Shown here: positions 37,386 through 46,376 of the stretch, in pieces | Numbering within the stretch: the stretch's first letter is position 1 | Layout: the number at the start of each line of letters is the position of its first letter | Source of the DNA: Streptomyces sp. NBC_00620 | Lineage (GTDB): Bacteria > Actinomycetota > Actinomycetes > Streptomycetales > Streptomycetaceae | DNA: 64,000 bases | Reading direction: 5' to 3' | Assembly (NCBI RefSeq): GCF_026341825.1 | Contig: NZ_JAPENY010000002.1 | Location: 124,001 to 188,000 of the forward strand | The notes under the pieces: generated by a model | The model's input: the letters and a program-made list of their open reading frames with translations, nothing else | Told to the model about the DNA's origin: nothing | Database searches by the model: none | Position numbers and translations under genes: made by a program

Positions 37386-38825
37386 ATGACGGAACGACCC
37401 GCGCAGCGCACCCCCAACCGCCAGCTCGCCGCGCTCATCGCAGAAGCGGGGTTCTCCAACGCAGGTCTCGCCCGTCGCGTGGACCAGCTCGGCCTCGAAC
37501 ACGGCCTGGACCTGAGATACGACAAGACCTCGGTCACCCGGTGGCTGCGCGGCCAGCAGCCGAGAGGGACCACGCCCGCACTCATCGCCGAGGTGTTCAC
37601 CCGCCGCCTCGGACGCCGGCTCAGCGCACAGGACCTAGGACTCGACGCGTGCGCCCCGGTGTACGCCGGGCTCGAGTTCGCCGCGACCCCCGAGGAAGCC
37701 GTCGACATCGTCAGCGGCCTCTGGCGCAAGGACTCCGGCAGCCACGCCGAGCTGCGCAAGATCGCCTTCACCCCGGCGGGACTCGTCGTCCCCAGCCGGG
37801 ACTGGCTCATCGGGAAGGCCGACGACCGGGTGAGCCGCGGCGACCCCGGCCCCGGACGCGTCCCCGTGCAGGGCCGCCCCGCCGTGCCCCGGCAGCGCAA
37901 CCAGACCGAGCGCGGCCCCGGCCAGAAGGTCACCGGCGGCGACATCGCCGCGCTGCGCTCGGTGGGCGAACTCTTCCGCACCCTCGACCACGCCTACGGC
38001 GGCGGACATGCACGCCAGGCCCTGGTCCGCTACCTGGAGCACGAGGCCGAGCCGATGCTGCGCGGCGCGTACGGCGAGCAGACCGGGCGGCGCCTGTTCG
38101 CCGCCACCGCCGACCTCACCAGGCTCGCCGGCTGGACCTCGTACGACATCGCCGCGCACGGGCTCGCCCAGCGGTACTTCGTCCAGGCGCTGCGCCTCGC
38201 GCAGGCGGCAGGGGACCGGGCGTACGGCTCCTACGTCCTTGTGACGATGAGCAGGCAGGCCGTCTATCTGGGACACGGGCGGGAGGCCGTGCAGCTCGCG
38301 CGGGTCGCCCAGCAGGGCGTCGGGTCGGCGGCGCCGCCCGTGATCCAGGCGATGCTGCACGCCGTCGAGGCACGCGGGCACGGGGTGCTGGGGGAGGTGC
38401 GGGCCTGCACGGCGTCCCTGGTGCGCGCCGAACGAGCCCTGGAGGCGGCCCGCTCCGGCGACGAAGTCCCCTACTGGGCGCGGCACTTCGACGAGGCACA
38501 GCTCGCCGACGAGTTCGGGCACTGCCATCGGGACCTCCAGCAGTACCGGGCCGCCGCGCAGCACGCCGAGCGCTCGCTGCAGTTGCGGGCGCCCGGCTAT
38601 GCGCGCAGCCGGCTGTTCTGCCGGGTGGTGCTCGCCTCGGCGCGGCTCGGGCTCGGGGAGCTCGACCAGGCCTGCCAGTTGGGCGCCGAGGCCGCCGGTC
38701 AGGCGGTGGAGATGCGGTCGGTACGGGCTGTCGAGTACGTACGGGACTTCGAGCGGCGGCTCGAGCCGTACCGGGACGCGGCGCCCGTACGCGGCTACCG
38801 CGAGCGGGTGGCGGCTCTGGGCTGA
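37386..38825 (+). CDS. Helix-turn-helix and TPR regulator (NsdA-like)
   Basis: A 479-residue regulator. The N-terminal HTH (FSNAGLARRVDQLGLEHGLD, DKTSVTRWLRGQQPRG) is followed by a linker and a long TPR-like helical region (RYFVQALRLAQAAGDRAYG, AVQLARVAQQGVG, HAERSLQLRAPGYARSR, DQACQLGAEAAGQA). This layout is that of Streptomyces NsdA and related regulators of development and antibiotic production. ATG 37386 begins MTERPAQRT; an AGGAGA lies rather far upstream. It is divergent to lipB across a 286-bp gap with no clear site. Confidence 0.8.
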   Translation: MTERPAQRTPNRQLAALIAEAGFSNAGLARRVDQLGLEHGLDLRYDKTSVTRWLRGQQPRGTTPALIAEVFTRRLGRRLSAQDLGLDACAPVYAGLEFAATPEEAVDIVSGLWRKDSGSHAELRKIAFTPAGLVVPSRDWLIGKADDRVSRGDPGPGRVPVQGRPAVPRQRNQTERGPGQKVTGGDIAALRSVGELFRTLDHAYGGGHARQALVRYLEHEAEPMLRGAYGEQTGRRLFAATADLTRLAGWTSYDIAAHGLAQRYFVQALRLAQAAGDRAYGSYVLVTMSRQAVYLGHGREAVQLARVAQQGVGSAAPPVIQAMLHAVEARGHGVLGEVRACTASLVRAERALEAARSGDEVPYWARHFDEAQLADEFGHCHRDLQQYRAAAQHAERSLQLRAPGYARSRLFCRVVLASARLGLGELDQACQLGAEAAGQAVEMRSVRAVEYVRDFERRLEPYRDAAPVRGYRERVAALG

Positions 38826-38828
38826 GGC

Positions 38829-40199
38829 TCAGGCCGCCGACTCCAGGGGCTCCTCCAGTAAGGCCGGGCGGGAGGAGCCCAGGTCCATGAGCACGGCGTG
38901 GGCCGCCCGGCGGGCCGAATGGAGCGCGCCCTGGACCGTGCTCGTGTCACGGTGGTCGCCGCAGACGTACAGCCCCGCCAGGAGCCGTACCGGGCGGCGC
39001 AGATCGTGCGGCGGGGGCATCGCGGGGACAGCCTCGGGGTCGTGATGGACCGCGAGGAGCTCCCAGCGCGAGGTCGACGTCCCGTAGAGGCGGGCCAGTT
39101 GGGCGCGGACCGCCGCGTCCAGATGGGCGGCGGCCGGCGGAGTGCCGAGCACGGTCGAGGAGATGAGGGCCCGTCCGGCCGGCGCGCGGGTCGCGTCCAC
39201 CTGGCTGATGACCGCCGTGTGCGCCACCGGGCCGCTCCTGTCCGCGTCCAGGAGCAGGGCCCCCTCCGAGAGCGGGGGCTCGTCCGTGGTGTGGTGCAGG
39301 ACCGTCACCGGATGGAAGGCGGGCAGGTGCAGCCCGGGCAGCAACTCGGCGGCGGCCCGCGCCCCGGTCGCCAACAGGACGGCCCGGCAGGTGAGTTCGC
39401 CGTGGTCCCGCGTCGTCACGCTCGTCGTGGAGACCGTACGGACCTGGACGCCCGTGTGGACCGTGCCCGGCGGGAGCGAGGCCGCGAGAAGTTCCGGGAG
39501 TGTGTCGGCGCCGCCCTCCGGCAGACACAGCCGGCCCGTCGCGAAGGAATGCAGCGCCAGATCCGCACAGCGGCTGGAGGTCTGCAGCGCCGGATCGCAG
39601 AGCAGTGCGGCGAGGAGAGGACGCAGGAAGCCGTCGACCGTGCGGGGCGGGAGGCCCCGGGCGGCCAGCGCCTGCGCGGCGGGGAGGTCCGGTCGGGCCA
39701 GGAGGCGGGCCGGTGGGACGGCGGCGAGACGGGCGAGCGCGGTGGAGAGACGGGTCTGGTCCATGGGGCCACCGAGGGGGCCGGGGCGGGGGGCTCCGCC
39801 CGGGGGGCGTGGCCGGGGGAGGCGGGGGGCGCTCGCGAGGGCGCGTGCGGCGGTGAGTGCGCCCCTCGCGCTCCGGGGGGCGCCGGGGGCGGCCGCGCGG
39901 TGGTGCAGGCCGTCGCTGTGCAGCAGGACGCCCGGCGAGAACGGGCGCAGGGTCAGGGTGTTCAGGCCCGGGGTGATGCGTAGTTCGGGGTACGCCGTGG
40001 AGAGGAGCCGGCCCGTGCGGTCGAGCCGGAAGCCGTCGACTTTCTCCGTGGACATGCGGCCGCCCACGTTCTGGGCGGCCTCCAGGACCGTGGCCGTGAG
40101 GCCTGCCCTGGTCAGATGCTGGGCGGCTGCGAGGCCGGCGACCCCGGCTCCCACGATGACGACGTCCACGTCTTGCGCCAGGCGAGCGGGCTCTAGCAC
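38829..40199 (-). CDS. FAD-dependent oxidoreductase (amine oxidase/desaturase-like)
   Basis: A 456-residue flavoprotein. VDVVIVGAGVAGLAAAQHL is the dinucleotide-binding loop, VLEAAQNVGGRMSTE the FAD-ribose Glu and GGR motif, and LYVCGDHRDTSTVQGALHS the C-terminal FAD motif. The middle has a Pro/Arg/Gly-rich low-complexity stretch. It resembles NAD(P)/FAD-dependent oxidoreductases of the phytoene desaturase/protoporphyrinogen oxidase superfamily; the substrate is unknown. GTG 40199 follows GAGGAGGAG. It converges with the TPR regulator, with stops 3 nt apart. Confidence 0.85.
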   Translation of the reverse strand: MLEPARLAQDVDVVIVGAGVAGLAAAQHLTRAGLTATVLEAAQNVGGRMSTEKVDGFRLDRTGRLLSTAYPELRITPGLNTLTLRPFSPGVLLHSDGLHHRAAAPGAPRSARGALTAARALASAPRLPRPRPPGGAPRPGPLGGPMDQTRLSTALARLAAVPPARLLARPDLPAAQALAARGLPPRTVDGFLRPLLAALLCDPALQTSSRCADLALHSFATGRLCLPEGGADTLPELLAASLPPGTVHTGVQVRTVSTTSVTTRDHGELTCRAVLLATGARAAAELLPGLHLPAFHPVTVLHHTTDEPPLSEGALLLDADRSGPVAHTAVISQVDATRAPAGRALISSTVLGTPPAAAHLDAAVRAQLARLYGTSTSRWELLAVHHDPEAVPAMPPPHDLRRPVRLLAGLYVCGDHRDTSTVQGALHSARRAAHAVLMDLGSSRPALLEEPLESAA

Positions 40200-40372
40200 G
40201 TGCTCCTCCTCGAGGTTGCGCGGCGGCCTTGCCGGGTGGGGACGTCATGCCCCCAACGGGCTCCAGGGATACCCGAGTTCGGATCGAGGGTAGGGGCGTG
40301 GCCGCCGGGGGGAAGTCGCGCGGGGGCCGTGCACGGTCGCATGGGGGTGCGTGCGGGCGGGCTCGGGGTGGG

Positions 40373-40459
40373 TTTTTCGCCCCCTCCGCCCCTACCCGTC
40401 CCTTGTTCCTGGGGCTCCGCCCCAGACCCCGCTCCTCAAACGCCGGAGGGGCTGAAAAT
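40373..40459. repeat. Streptomyces 3'-end repeat element, copy 3 (half element)
   Basis: A single-arm copy with the outer CGCCCCCTCCGCCCCTACCCGTCC block, a GGGGCTCCGCCCC hairpin and a CTCAAACGCCGGAGGGGCTGAAAA end. It ends 4 bp before the stop codon position of the peptidoglycan-recognition gene (40464). Confidence 0.8.
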
Positions 40460-40463
40460 CTGC

Positions 40464-41390
40464 TCACCGCCCCTGAAGGCGCGCCGCCAGCTCCCGGATC
40501 GCCGGCAGGCGGGCCGTCAGGGCGGCGCCCGGGCAGCTGGTCATGAAGCCGTCGTTGTGGCCGGCCAGGGTGGGCAGCACGGCGGACGTCCCGGCGGCGA
40601 ACCGGGCGAGGTTGTTGCTGGAGGTCAGCCGGACCGTGGCACGCGGATCGACGTCCGAGAGACCGAGCTTCCACGCGGTGAGCGCAGCGATCGCATCGGT
40701 CATCGCCCGCGGCACCGGCGTACCCGCCGTGAACGTACCGATCGCCGCGACCCCGGCGGTGCGATGGTTGAAGCCCTGCGCGTGCGCCCCGGTGACGGGC
40801 CGGTCGACACCCCCCGCGCGGCCCTCGTAGATCGTTCCGCAGCGATCGACGAGGAAGTTGTACCCGATGTCGTCCCACTGCCGGGCACCGGTCTGCCCGG
40901 CGTACAGATAGCGGATGATGCGAGGCGCGTCGGCGCAGTCGTACCCGTTGGGCGAATCGGTGTGGTGGACGAAGACGGCGACGACCCGGTCGTCGTAACG
41001 GGCGGGCGGCTGGTCGTGGGTGCTCTCGGCGTCCAGCCACCGCGACCGCGGCACGATGGGCGGCTTGGCCGCGGGGTGGACCACGGCGGGCCGGGCGGCG
41101 ACCGGCGGCCGCGCGGGACGGTCCCCCGTACGACCCACCCGTACGGCGCACACGACGAGCAGCAGAACGGCGACAAGCCCGGGCACGCACGCCAGCCCTA
41201 CGAGAGCCGCCCGCGGCAGCCGCACCCTCCGTGACCGAGCACGCGGCGACCACCCGCCGCGAGACCGCGCACTCCGCGGCCGATCCCCCCGCGACAGGGA
41301 CAGGGACGACAGAGGCAGCCGGCGCACCGCACGCCTCGCCCGCCCCCCGCCCCGTATTCGTGCCCCCCGCGTCTTCCGGAAGACACGCAT
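40464..41390 (-). CDS. Membrane-anchored peptidoglycan-recognition/amidase-like protein
   Basis: A 308-residue PGRP/amidase_2 protein. A very Arg-rich N-terminus leads into one membrane helix (LVGLACVPGLVAVLLLVVCA), so the domain faces the wall. The C-terminal domain (about 130-308) has IVPRSRWL, VAVFVHHTDSPNGY, DDIGYNFLVDRCGTIYEGR and TLAGHNDGFMTSCPG, supplying zinc ligands of His, His and Cys type. It probably cuts or binds the MurNAc-L-Ala bond of peptidoglycan. Confidence 0.9.
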   Translation of the reverse strand: MRVFRKTRGARIRGGGRARRAVRRLPLSSLSLSRGDRPRSARSRGGWSPRARSRRVRLPRAALVGLACVPGLVAVLLLVVCAVRVGRTGDRPARPPVAARPAVVHPAAKPPIVPRSRWLDAESTHDQPPARYDDRVVAVFVHHTDSPNGYDCADAPRIIRYLYAGQTGARQWDDIGYNFLVDRCGTIYEGRAGGVDRPVTGAHAQGFNHRTAGVAAIGTFTAGTPVPRAMTDAIAALTAWKLGLSDVDPRATVRLTSSNNLARFAAGTSAVLPTLAGHNDGFMTSCPGAALTARLPAIRELAARLQGR

Positions 41391-41565
41391 GCACTCACCC
41401 TGACCCGGAACCGCGCCCCCCGCGATGTGTGTTGTGCCACCCGGTGGAACCTTCGTGGAACCATCGGCCCGGTCCGGGACGTTTTTAGAGGTCCAGGCAC
41501 GTGCGCGTGCCTGATCACTGGGCCCGCGTCACGCGTACTAGGGGGCCCGAGAGAAAGGCGGCCCC

Positions 41566-42750
41566 GTGGACCTGCTCGACCTCCTGCTGTTGCTGGTGAT
41601 CCTGGCCTACGCGGCGTCCGGCTACCGTCGCGGCCTGGTCGCAGGCTGTGTCTCGCTGGCCGGTTTCGTGGGCGGCGCCGTCATCGGCGTATGGGTGCTG
41701 CCGTGGATGATGGACCTGGTGGAGCCGGGGACACCCGGGGCCACGGTGACGGCCGTCCTTACGGTGCTCGTGCCCGCCGTGGTGGGCCACGAGCTGATGG
41801 GACGGCTGGCGCTGAAGCTGCGCCGCGAGCTGGACCGCGGGCCGCTGCGGGTGGCCGACGGAATCGGCGGAGCCGCGGCGAACACGGTGGCCGTGCTCCT
41901 TGTGGCCTGGGTGGCCGCGAGCGTCCTTGGCGCCTCCTCGTCCGCCGTCGTCACCCAGTCGATCCGCAACTCGGCGCTCCTTGGCGCCGTACAGGACGCG
42001 ATGCCGGAGACCACACCGACCTGGTTCTCGCGCGCGACCTCGGCGCTCACGGAGGCGGGCTTCCCGCAGGTCTTCAACCCCTTCGAGAACGAGCCGGCGG
42101 CCGGTGTGGCGAAGCCCTCCGGGGACAGCGTCACGGCGACCGCGACGAACGCCGCCAAGCTGAGCACGGTGAAGGTCGAGGGCGTCTCGGGCAACCAGGG
42201 CCGCGAGGGCAGCGGCTTCGTCTACGCGTCGGAGCACGTGATGACCAACGCCCATGTGGTGGCGGGCATCGACGAGCCGACCGTCCGGGTGGGCGGCGTG
42301 GGCCGTGCGTACGAGGCGACGGTGGTGCTCTTCGACCCGCAGAAGGACGTCGCCGTCCTGTACGTCCCGGGCCTCAAGGCGCCCGTGCTCCCCTTCGACG
42401 ACACCGCCACGCGCGGCGACTCGGCGGTCGTGGCGGGCTACCCGCAGGACGGCGGGCTCGACCTCCAGGCGGCCACGGTCGCGAGCCGGATCGACGCGAC
42501 GGGCCAGAACATCTACAGCACGGGCACCGTCACCCGCGAGATCTACTCGATCCGCTCCACCGTCCGCCCCGGCAACTCCGGCGGCCCGCTCCTCACCACC
42601 GACGGCAAGGTGTACGGCGTCGTCTTCGCCCGCTCGACCTCCGACGACGAGACGGGTTACGTTCTGACGGCGGACGAGGTCGCGGGCGACGCCCGGCAGG
42701 CGGCGAACGCCACGGCGGCGGTGGACACGGGCGACCTCATCGCCTCCTGA
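41566..42750 (+). CDS. MarP-type membrane serine protease (CvpA plus trypsin-like domain)
   Basis: A 394-residue protein. The N-terminal CvpA-like part has four membrane segments (LLDLLLLLVILAYAASGYRR, VSLAGFVGGAVIGVWVL, and two more). The C-terminal periplasmic trypsin-like domain keeps the triad: His in TNAHVV, Asp in KDVAVLYV and Ser in PGNSGGPLL. Mycobacterial MarP, with the same layout, maintains envelope function under acid and oxidative stress. GTG 41566 follows an AAAGG site. Confidence 0.92.
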   Translation: MDLLDLLLLLVILAYAASGYRRGLVAGCVSLAGFVGGAVIGVWVLPWMMDLVEPGTPGATVTAVLTVLVPAVVGHELMGRLALKLRRELDRGPLRVADGIGGAAANTVAVLLVAWVAASVLGASSSAVVTQSIRNSALLGAVQDAMPETTPTWFSRATSALTEAGFPQVFNPFENEPAAGVAKPSGDSVTATATNAAKLSTVKVEGVSGNQGREGSGFVYASEHVMTNAHVVAGIDEPTVRVGGVGRAYEATVVLFDPQKDVAVLYVPGLKAPVLPFDDTATRGDSAVVAGYPQDGGLDLQAATVASRIDATGQNIYSTGTVTREIYSIRSTVRPGNSGGPLLTTDGKVYGVVFARSTSDDETGYVLTADEVAGDARQAANATAAVDTGDLIAS

Positions 42751-42847
42751 CACTCAGGAGCCGGGGTCGGCGTTACGCCCCTGTGGCACGTTTTGCCATG
42801 TCGGCGTAAAGCGCCCCCGCACCGATTCCGGGCGTACCCTTTCTCCG

Positions 42848-43522
42848 GTGAGCAGCCAGCCGTCCCCCGCACCGCCCGCCCGCTCCCTGACCGAGCGACG
42901 CAAAGCGGCGACCCAGCTCGACATCGCACGCGCGGCGGCGGAACTCTTCATGGAGTACGGCCCCGACGGCACCACGGCGGAGGACATCGCCCGCCGCGCC
43001 GGAGTCGCGCTGCGCACCTTCTACCGGTACTTCCGCAACAAGCAGGACGCCGTCGGCCCGCTGCTCTCCGCAGGCGGAGACCACTGGCGCGACCTGCTCG
43101 CGGTGACAGAACCGGGCACAGCGCTTCCCGAAGCACTGGAGAAGGCGATCAAGGAGGCGTTGTCCAGCCCCGACAAGCACGCGGCCGAGGGCCTGAACCT
43201 CACCCGTGCGCTGCTCCGGGCGGCCGTGGACGACCCGGCCCTGCGCGCCGTCTGGTACCGCGTCAACCAGGACTCCGAGGAGAAGCTGATCCCGGTGGTG
43301 ACCCGCCTCGCCGGTATCGGGGCGGACCCCCTGGAGGCCCGCCTCGCCGCCGCGGTGGCCACGGACGCGATCAGGGTCGCCCTGGAGGCCTGGGCGGAGA
43401 CGGACGCGGACGTACGGGGGCCGGGCTCCCCGGCCGAACTGGCGGTGCGCTGCCTGCGTCAACTCATGGGCGGCATGCGCCCGTTGCTGGCCGGAAGTCC
43501 GGCAGGGGGAGGGGAGGGCTGA
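42848..43522 (+). CDS. TetR-family transcriptional regulator
   Basis: A 224-residue regulator. Residues about 20-65 carry the HTH: IARAAAELFMEYGPDGTTAE and RAGVALRTFYRYFRNKQDAV. The C-domain is all-helical and not diagnostic. It stands alone between marP and a convergent GNAT gene; the target is unknown. Confidence 0.9.
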   Translation: MSSQPSPAPPARSLTERRKAATQLDIARAAAELFMEYGPDGTTAEDIARRAGVALRTFYRYFRNKQDAVGPLLSAGGDHWRDLLAVTEPGTALPEALEKAIKEALSSPDKHAAEGLNLTRALLRAAVDDPALRAVWYRVNQDSEEKLIPVVTRLAGIGADPLEARLAAAVATDAIRVALEAWAETDADVRGPGSPAELAVRCLRQLMGGMRPLLAGSPAGGGEG

Positions 43523-43542
43523 TCGCAGCCGGCACCTCACGG

Positions 43543-44031
43543 TCAGAGATGGCGCCCCATCAGTACGTCGTCCACGTACGCGCCGTCGAGCAGGAACTCC
43601 TCCGGCAGGATCCCCTCCACCACGAACCCCTCGGACTCGTAGAGCTTCCTCGCCGGGGTGTTGTGCCCCAGCACGCGCAGCGTGATGCGCCGGGCCCCCT
43701 GCCGCCGCGCCTCCTCCTGCGCGGCCCGTAGCAGCGCCCGCCCGACTCCGGCACCGCGCGCCTCGTCGGCCACCGCGAGGCCCTGGATCTGCCGCACGTG
43801 GGAGTTGCAGGGGAGGGGGGTCGGGAACCCCAGCCGGATGTAGCCGACGACATCGTCGCCGAGCTCGGCGACGAGGTGATCACGCGGCCCGAACCGCTCG
43901 TTGTAGAAGGGTTCGTACGGCGGACGGGGGCGCGGCGTGACGGCGTGCAGCGGGGACCAGGTGACGCGGTCGAGTCGGCCGAGCGTGTCCTCGTCGTCGA
44001 AGGTGGCGAAACGTATATGCGGAACCGGCAT
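43543..44031 (-). CDS. GNAT-family N-acetyltransferase
   Basis: A 162-residue acetyltransferase. IQGLAVADEARGAGVGRALL is the acetyl-CoA binding R/Q-x-x-G-x-G/A motif, followed by LRVLGHNTPARKLYESEGF, the typical motif B. Substrate unknown. It converges with the tetR gene, 20 nt apart, and is divergent to the epimerase-like gene. Confidence 0.88.
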   Translation of the reverse strand: MPVPHIRFATFDDEDTLGRLDRVTWSPLHAVTPRPRPPYEPFYNERFGPRDHLVAELGDDVVGYIRLGFPTPLPCNSHVRQIQGLAVADEARGAGVGRALLRAAQEEARRQGARRITLRVLGHNTPARKLYESEGFVVEGILPEEFLLDGAYVDDVLMGRHL

Positions 44032-44097
44032 GAGGATCACTGTACGGCGGCCCCACCCGGCCCTCTGATTCCCCGGCGGGCGCGGCACTATGGACCC

Positions 44098-45015
44098 ATG
44101 AGCGACTCACGCCTTGCCCCCGGTTCCCGCGTCGCGATCGCCGGTGCGTCCGGTCTGATCGGGTCGGCGCTGGCGCGTTCCCTGACCTCGGACGGATACG
44201 AGGTGATCCGCCTTGTCCGCCGGGCGCCCGTCGGGAAGGACGAGGTCCAGTGGGATCCGGAGGGCCACCGGCTCGACGCGGCGCGTCTTGAGGGGTGCGC
44301 GGCGGTGGTCAACCTCGCCGGGGCGGGGGTCGCTTCGCGGTACTGGACCAAGGCGTACAAGGAGAAGATCCGCCGCAGCCGGGTGCTCGGCACGAAGACG
44401 CTGGCCGACGTGGTCGCCTCGCTCGACTCGCCGCCGGGGGTGTTCGTCAACGGCAGTGCGATCGGGTTCTACGGGGACACCGACGGGCGGGCGGTGGACG
44501 AGTCGGCGCCGGCCGGGGACGGGTTCCTCTCCTCCCTCTGCGTGGAGTGGGAAGGGGCGACGGCTGCCGTCCAGGAGGCGGGCGTCCGCACGGTCCTCGT
44601 CCGTACGGGGCTGGTGGTGGCCCGCAAGGGTGGGGCCTGGGGGAAGCTCTTCCCGCTCTTCAAGGCGGGGCTCGGGGGGCGGATGGGGTCCGGCGGTCAG
44701 TACTGGAGCTTTGTCTCGCTGCACGACGAGGTGGCCGCGATCCGGCACCTCATCGACACCGAGTCGCTGTCGGGTCCGTTCAACCTGACGGCCCCGGAGC
44801 CGCTCACCAACCGTGAGATCACCGAGGCGATGGGGCGCGTCCTGCACCGGCCCACCGTCCTCGCGACGCCGGCGCCCCTTCTCCGCCTCGCCCTCGGCGG
44901 CATGTCCGACGACATCCTCGGCAGCCAGCGGGTGCTTCCCGCGCGGCTTCTTGAATCGGGCTTCACGTTCGCGTTTCCGACGATCGAGGGGGCGTTGCGG
45001 GCGGCGCTGCGGTGA
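44098..45015 (+). CDS. TIGR01777-family NAD-dependent epimerase-like protein (SDR39U1)
   Basis: A 305-residue extended SDR. VAIAGASGLIGSALARSL is the NAD-binding loop; VVNLAGAGVASRYWTKAYK, SAIGFYGDTDGRAVDE and NLTAPEPLTNREITEAMGR are marks of the TIGR01777/YfcH family. The C-terminal DUF1731-like part ends GALRAALR. Enzymatic role is not known. It ends 5 bp before the fourth repeat element. Confidence 0.92.
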   Translation: MSDSRLAPGSRVAIAGASGLIGSALARSLTSDGYEVIRLVRRAPVGKDEVQWDPEGHRLDAARLEGCAAVVNLAGAGVASRYWTKAYKEKIRRSRVLGTKTLADVVASLDSPPGVFVNGSAIGFYGDTDGRAVDESAPAGDGFLSSLCVEWEGATAAVQEAGVRTVLVRTGLVVARKGGAWGKLFPLFKAGLGGRMGSGGQYWSFVSLHDEVAAIRHLIDTESLSGPFNLTAPEPLTNREITEAMGRVLHRPTVLATPAPLLRLALGGMSDDILGSQRVLPARLLESGFTFAFPTIEGALRAALR

Positions 45016-45020
45016 AGAGG

Positions 45021-45213
45021 TTTTTTCGCCCCCTCCGCCCCTACCCGTCCCTTGCTCCTGGGGGCTGCCGCCCCCAGACCCCCGCTTCGGCCTGGACGGC
45101 CTCGTCCTCAATCGCCGGACGGGCTAGGGGGTAGCCCCTCCGGCGTTTGAGGAGCGGGGTCTGGGGCGGAGCCCCAGGAACGGGACGGGTAGGGGCGGAG
45201 GGGGCGAAAAAAA
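45021..45213. repeat. Streptomyces 3'-end repeat element, copy 4 (two head-to-head halves)
   Basis: A 193-bp element made of two opposed halves, each starting with a T run and CGCCCCCTCCGCCCC. The left half begins 5 bp after the stop of the plus-strand epimerase-like gene; the right half begins directly at the stop codon of the minus-strand M20-like remnant. Confidence 0.8.
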
Positions 45214-45390
45214 CTATGCCCGCACCCGCCCCAACGCCATCTCCGCCAGCACCGCCGCCCCCGCCGGTATCGCCGCGTCGTCGAACACCGCGTACGCGGA
45301 GTGGTTGAGGTGCTCGGCGGCGTACCAACTGGCCTCGCTATACAGGTCGGTCACGACCTCACGGCACATCCGGAACCACCGCGACAACCA
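45214..45390 (-). pseudogene. Remnant of an M20-family peptidase/amidohydrolase C-terminus
   Basis: The minus strand encodes WYAAEHLNHSAYAVFDDAAI and then AGAAVLAEMALGRVRA with TAG at 45216-45214. The H-x-N-H-S...F-D/E-x-x-A-x-x-x-G-A-x-x-L-A pattern is the end of M20 metallopeptidases and amidohydrolases. Upstream the frame soon becomes Trp/Arg-rich nonsense and no catalytic part is present, so only the last 35-45 codons survive. The 463-bp stretch 45016-45478 holds this and repeat copy 4. Confidence 0.65.
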
Positions 45391-45478
45391 CAACCACAGC
45401 CATGCCGCAGGTGGTTCACAGAATTCCCAGAGCCGGGCGTCCTACCGTCGTCGTACGCACTGACTGGAGGTGGGGATC

Positions 45479-45712
45479 ATGAGCGGCAGTCGTAGGCAAA
45501 CCCCGGAGAAGGGTGCCGGCTGGGCCAGGGCGGCGCGCGGTCCGTGGACTGTGGTCTGCGCGATGGTGACGGTCGTCCTGGGGCCGGCCGCGGTCACGGC
45601 GTCGGCCCTGGACCAGGCCAACGCGGCGCCGATGTACCACGCGGTGAAGCTCGACCAGACGCAGGCGTACATCCCCTCGGACACCGGCCGCCGGAAGACT
45701 CTGGCGACCTGA
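45479..45712 (+). CDS. Small exported protein, function unknown
   Basis: A 77-residue protein with a basic start and one hydrophobic segment (WTVVCAMVTVVLGPAAVTA) that could be a signal peptide or anchor, followed by a short polar tail. GGAGG (45466-45470) lies 8 nt before ATG 45479. No family recognised. Confidence 0.6.
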   Translation: MSGSRRQTPEKGAGWARAARGPWTVVCAMVTVVLGPAAVTASALDQANAAPMYHAVKLDQTQAYIPSDTGRRKTLAT

Positions 45713-45730
45713 GGCCGGCGGCCTGAGGGT

Positions 45731-46249
45731 TCAGCCCCTGAACCGCTCCCACAGCTTCGGATAGCGATCCGCGAGCGCCGACTCGTTCTCGAAGTCGACC
45801 GGTGTGCCCTCCGGCTCGGGCGGTGCGGGCGGAATACCCAGGTCGGGGGCGACGACGCCGGTGAGCTGTTCGTACGCCTCGTCCGCCGAGTAGCCCAGTT
45901 CCTCGCCGTCGCCGTCGATCTCCTCGTCGAAGTCGTCCACGAGATCGGCGAGCGAGTCCGGGTCGTGCAGCGCGCCCTCGAAGACCTCCCGGCCCTGGCC
46001 GATCAGCCAGCACCGGAAGAAGTCGAAGGCGTCGTCGCTGGCACCGTCGAGCAGAACCCAGGCCGCGCCCCACAGATCCCAGCGGTAGGCGCGGTTGTAG
46101 CGGGACTCGAAGTGCCGGGCGAAGTCCAGGACCGAGTCCGGGTCCATCTGGAGGAGCCGCTCGACGAGCAGGTCGGCCTGCTCCTCGGGGTCGCCCTCGG
46201 CGCCCTCACGGGTCGCGTCCACCAGCTCCCAGAACTCCGTCTCGTCCAT
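45731..46249 (-). CDS. DUF4240 protein
   Basis: A 172-residue acidic cytoplasmic protein. MDETEFWELVDATREGAEGD and FDFFRCWLIGQGREVFEGAL are the defining DUF4240 blocks. The family is common in actinobacteria; its function is unknown. ATG 46249 is preferred, though GTG 46252 is adjacent. Confidence 0.85.
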   Translation of the reverse strand: MDETEFWELVDATREGAEGDPEEQADLLVERLLQMDPDSVLDFARHFESRYNRAYRWDLWGAAWVLLDGASDDAFDFFRCWLIGQGREVFEGALHDPDSLADLVDDFDEEIDGDGEELGYSADEAYEQLTGVVAPDLGIPPAPPEPEGTPVDFENESALADRYPKLWERFRG

Positions 46250-46376
46250 CACGGGTCAAGCATCGGGCCTGGACGGGAGGGACGCACGTGGAGTGCCGCA
46301 GATTGTTATGCGTGCACATGCCGAAGGTAAAACCGCCGGGTTCGGGCGGATTTTCGAGGGAGCCGTGTCAGCGGGC

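Noticed and set aside
38947..41394. Long minus-strand frame across the FAD oxidoreductase, the repeat and the PGRP gene
   Set aside because: It spans two real genes in another frame and an intergenic repeat; no credible protein features.
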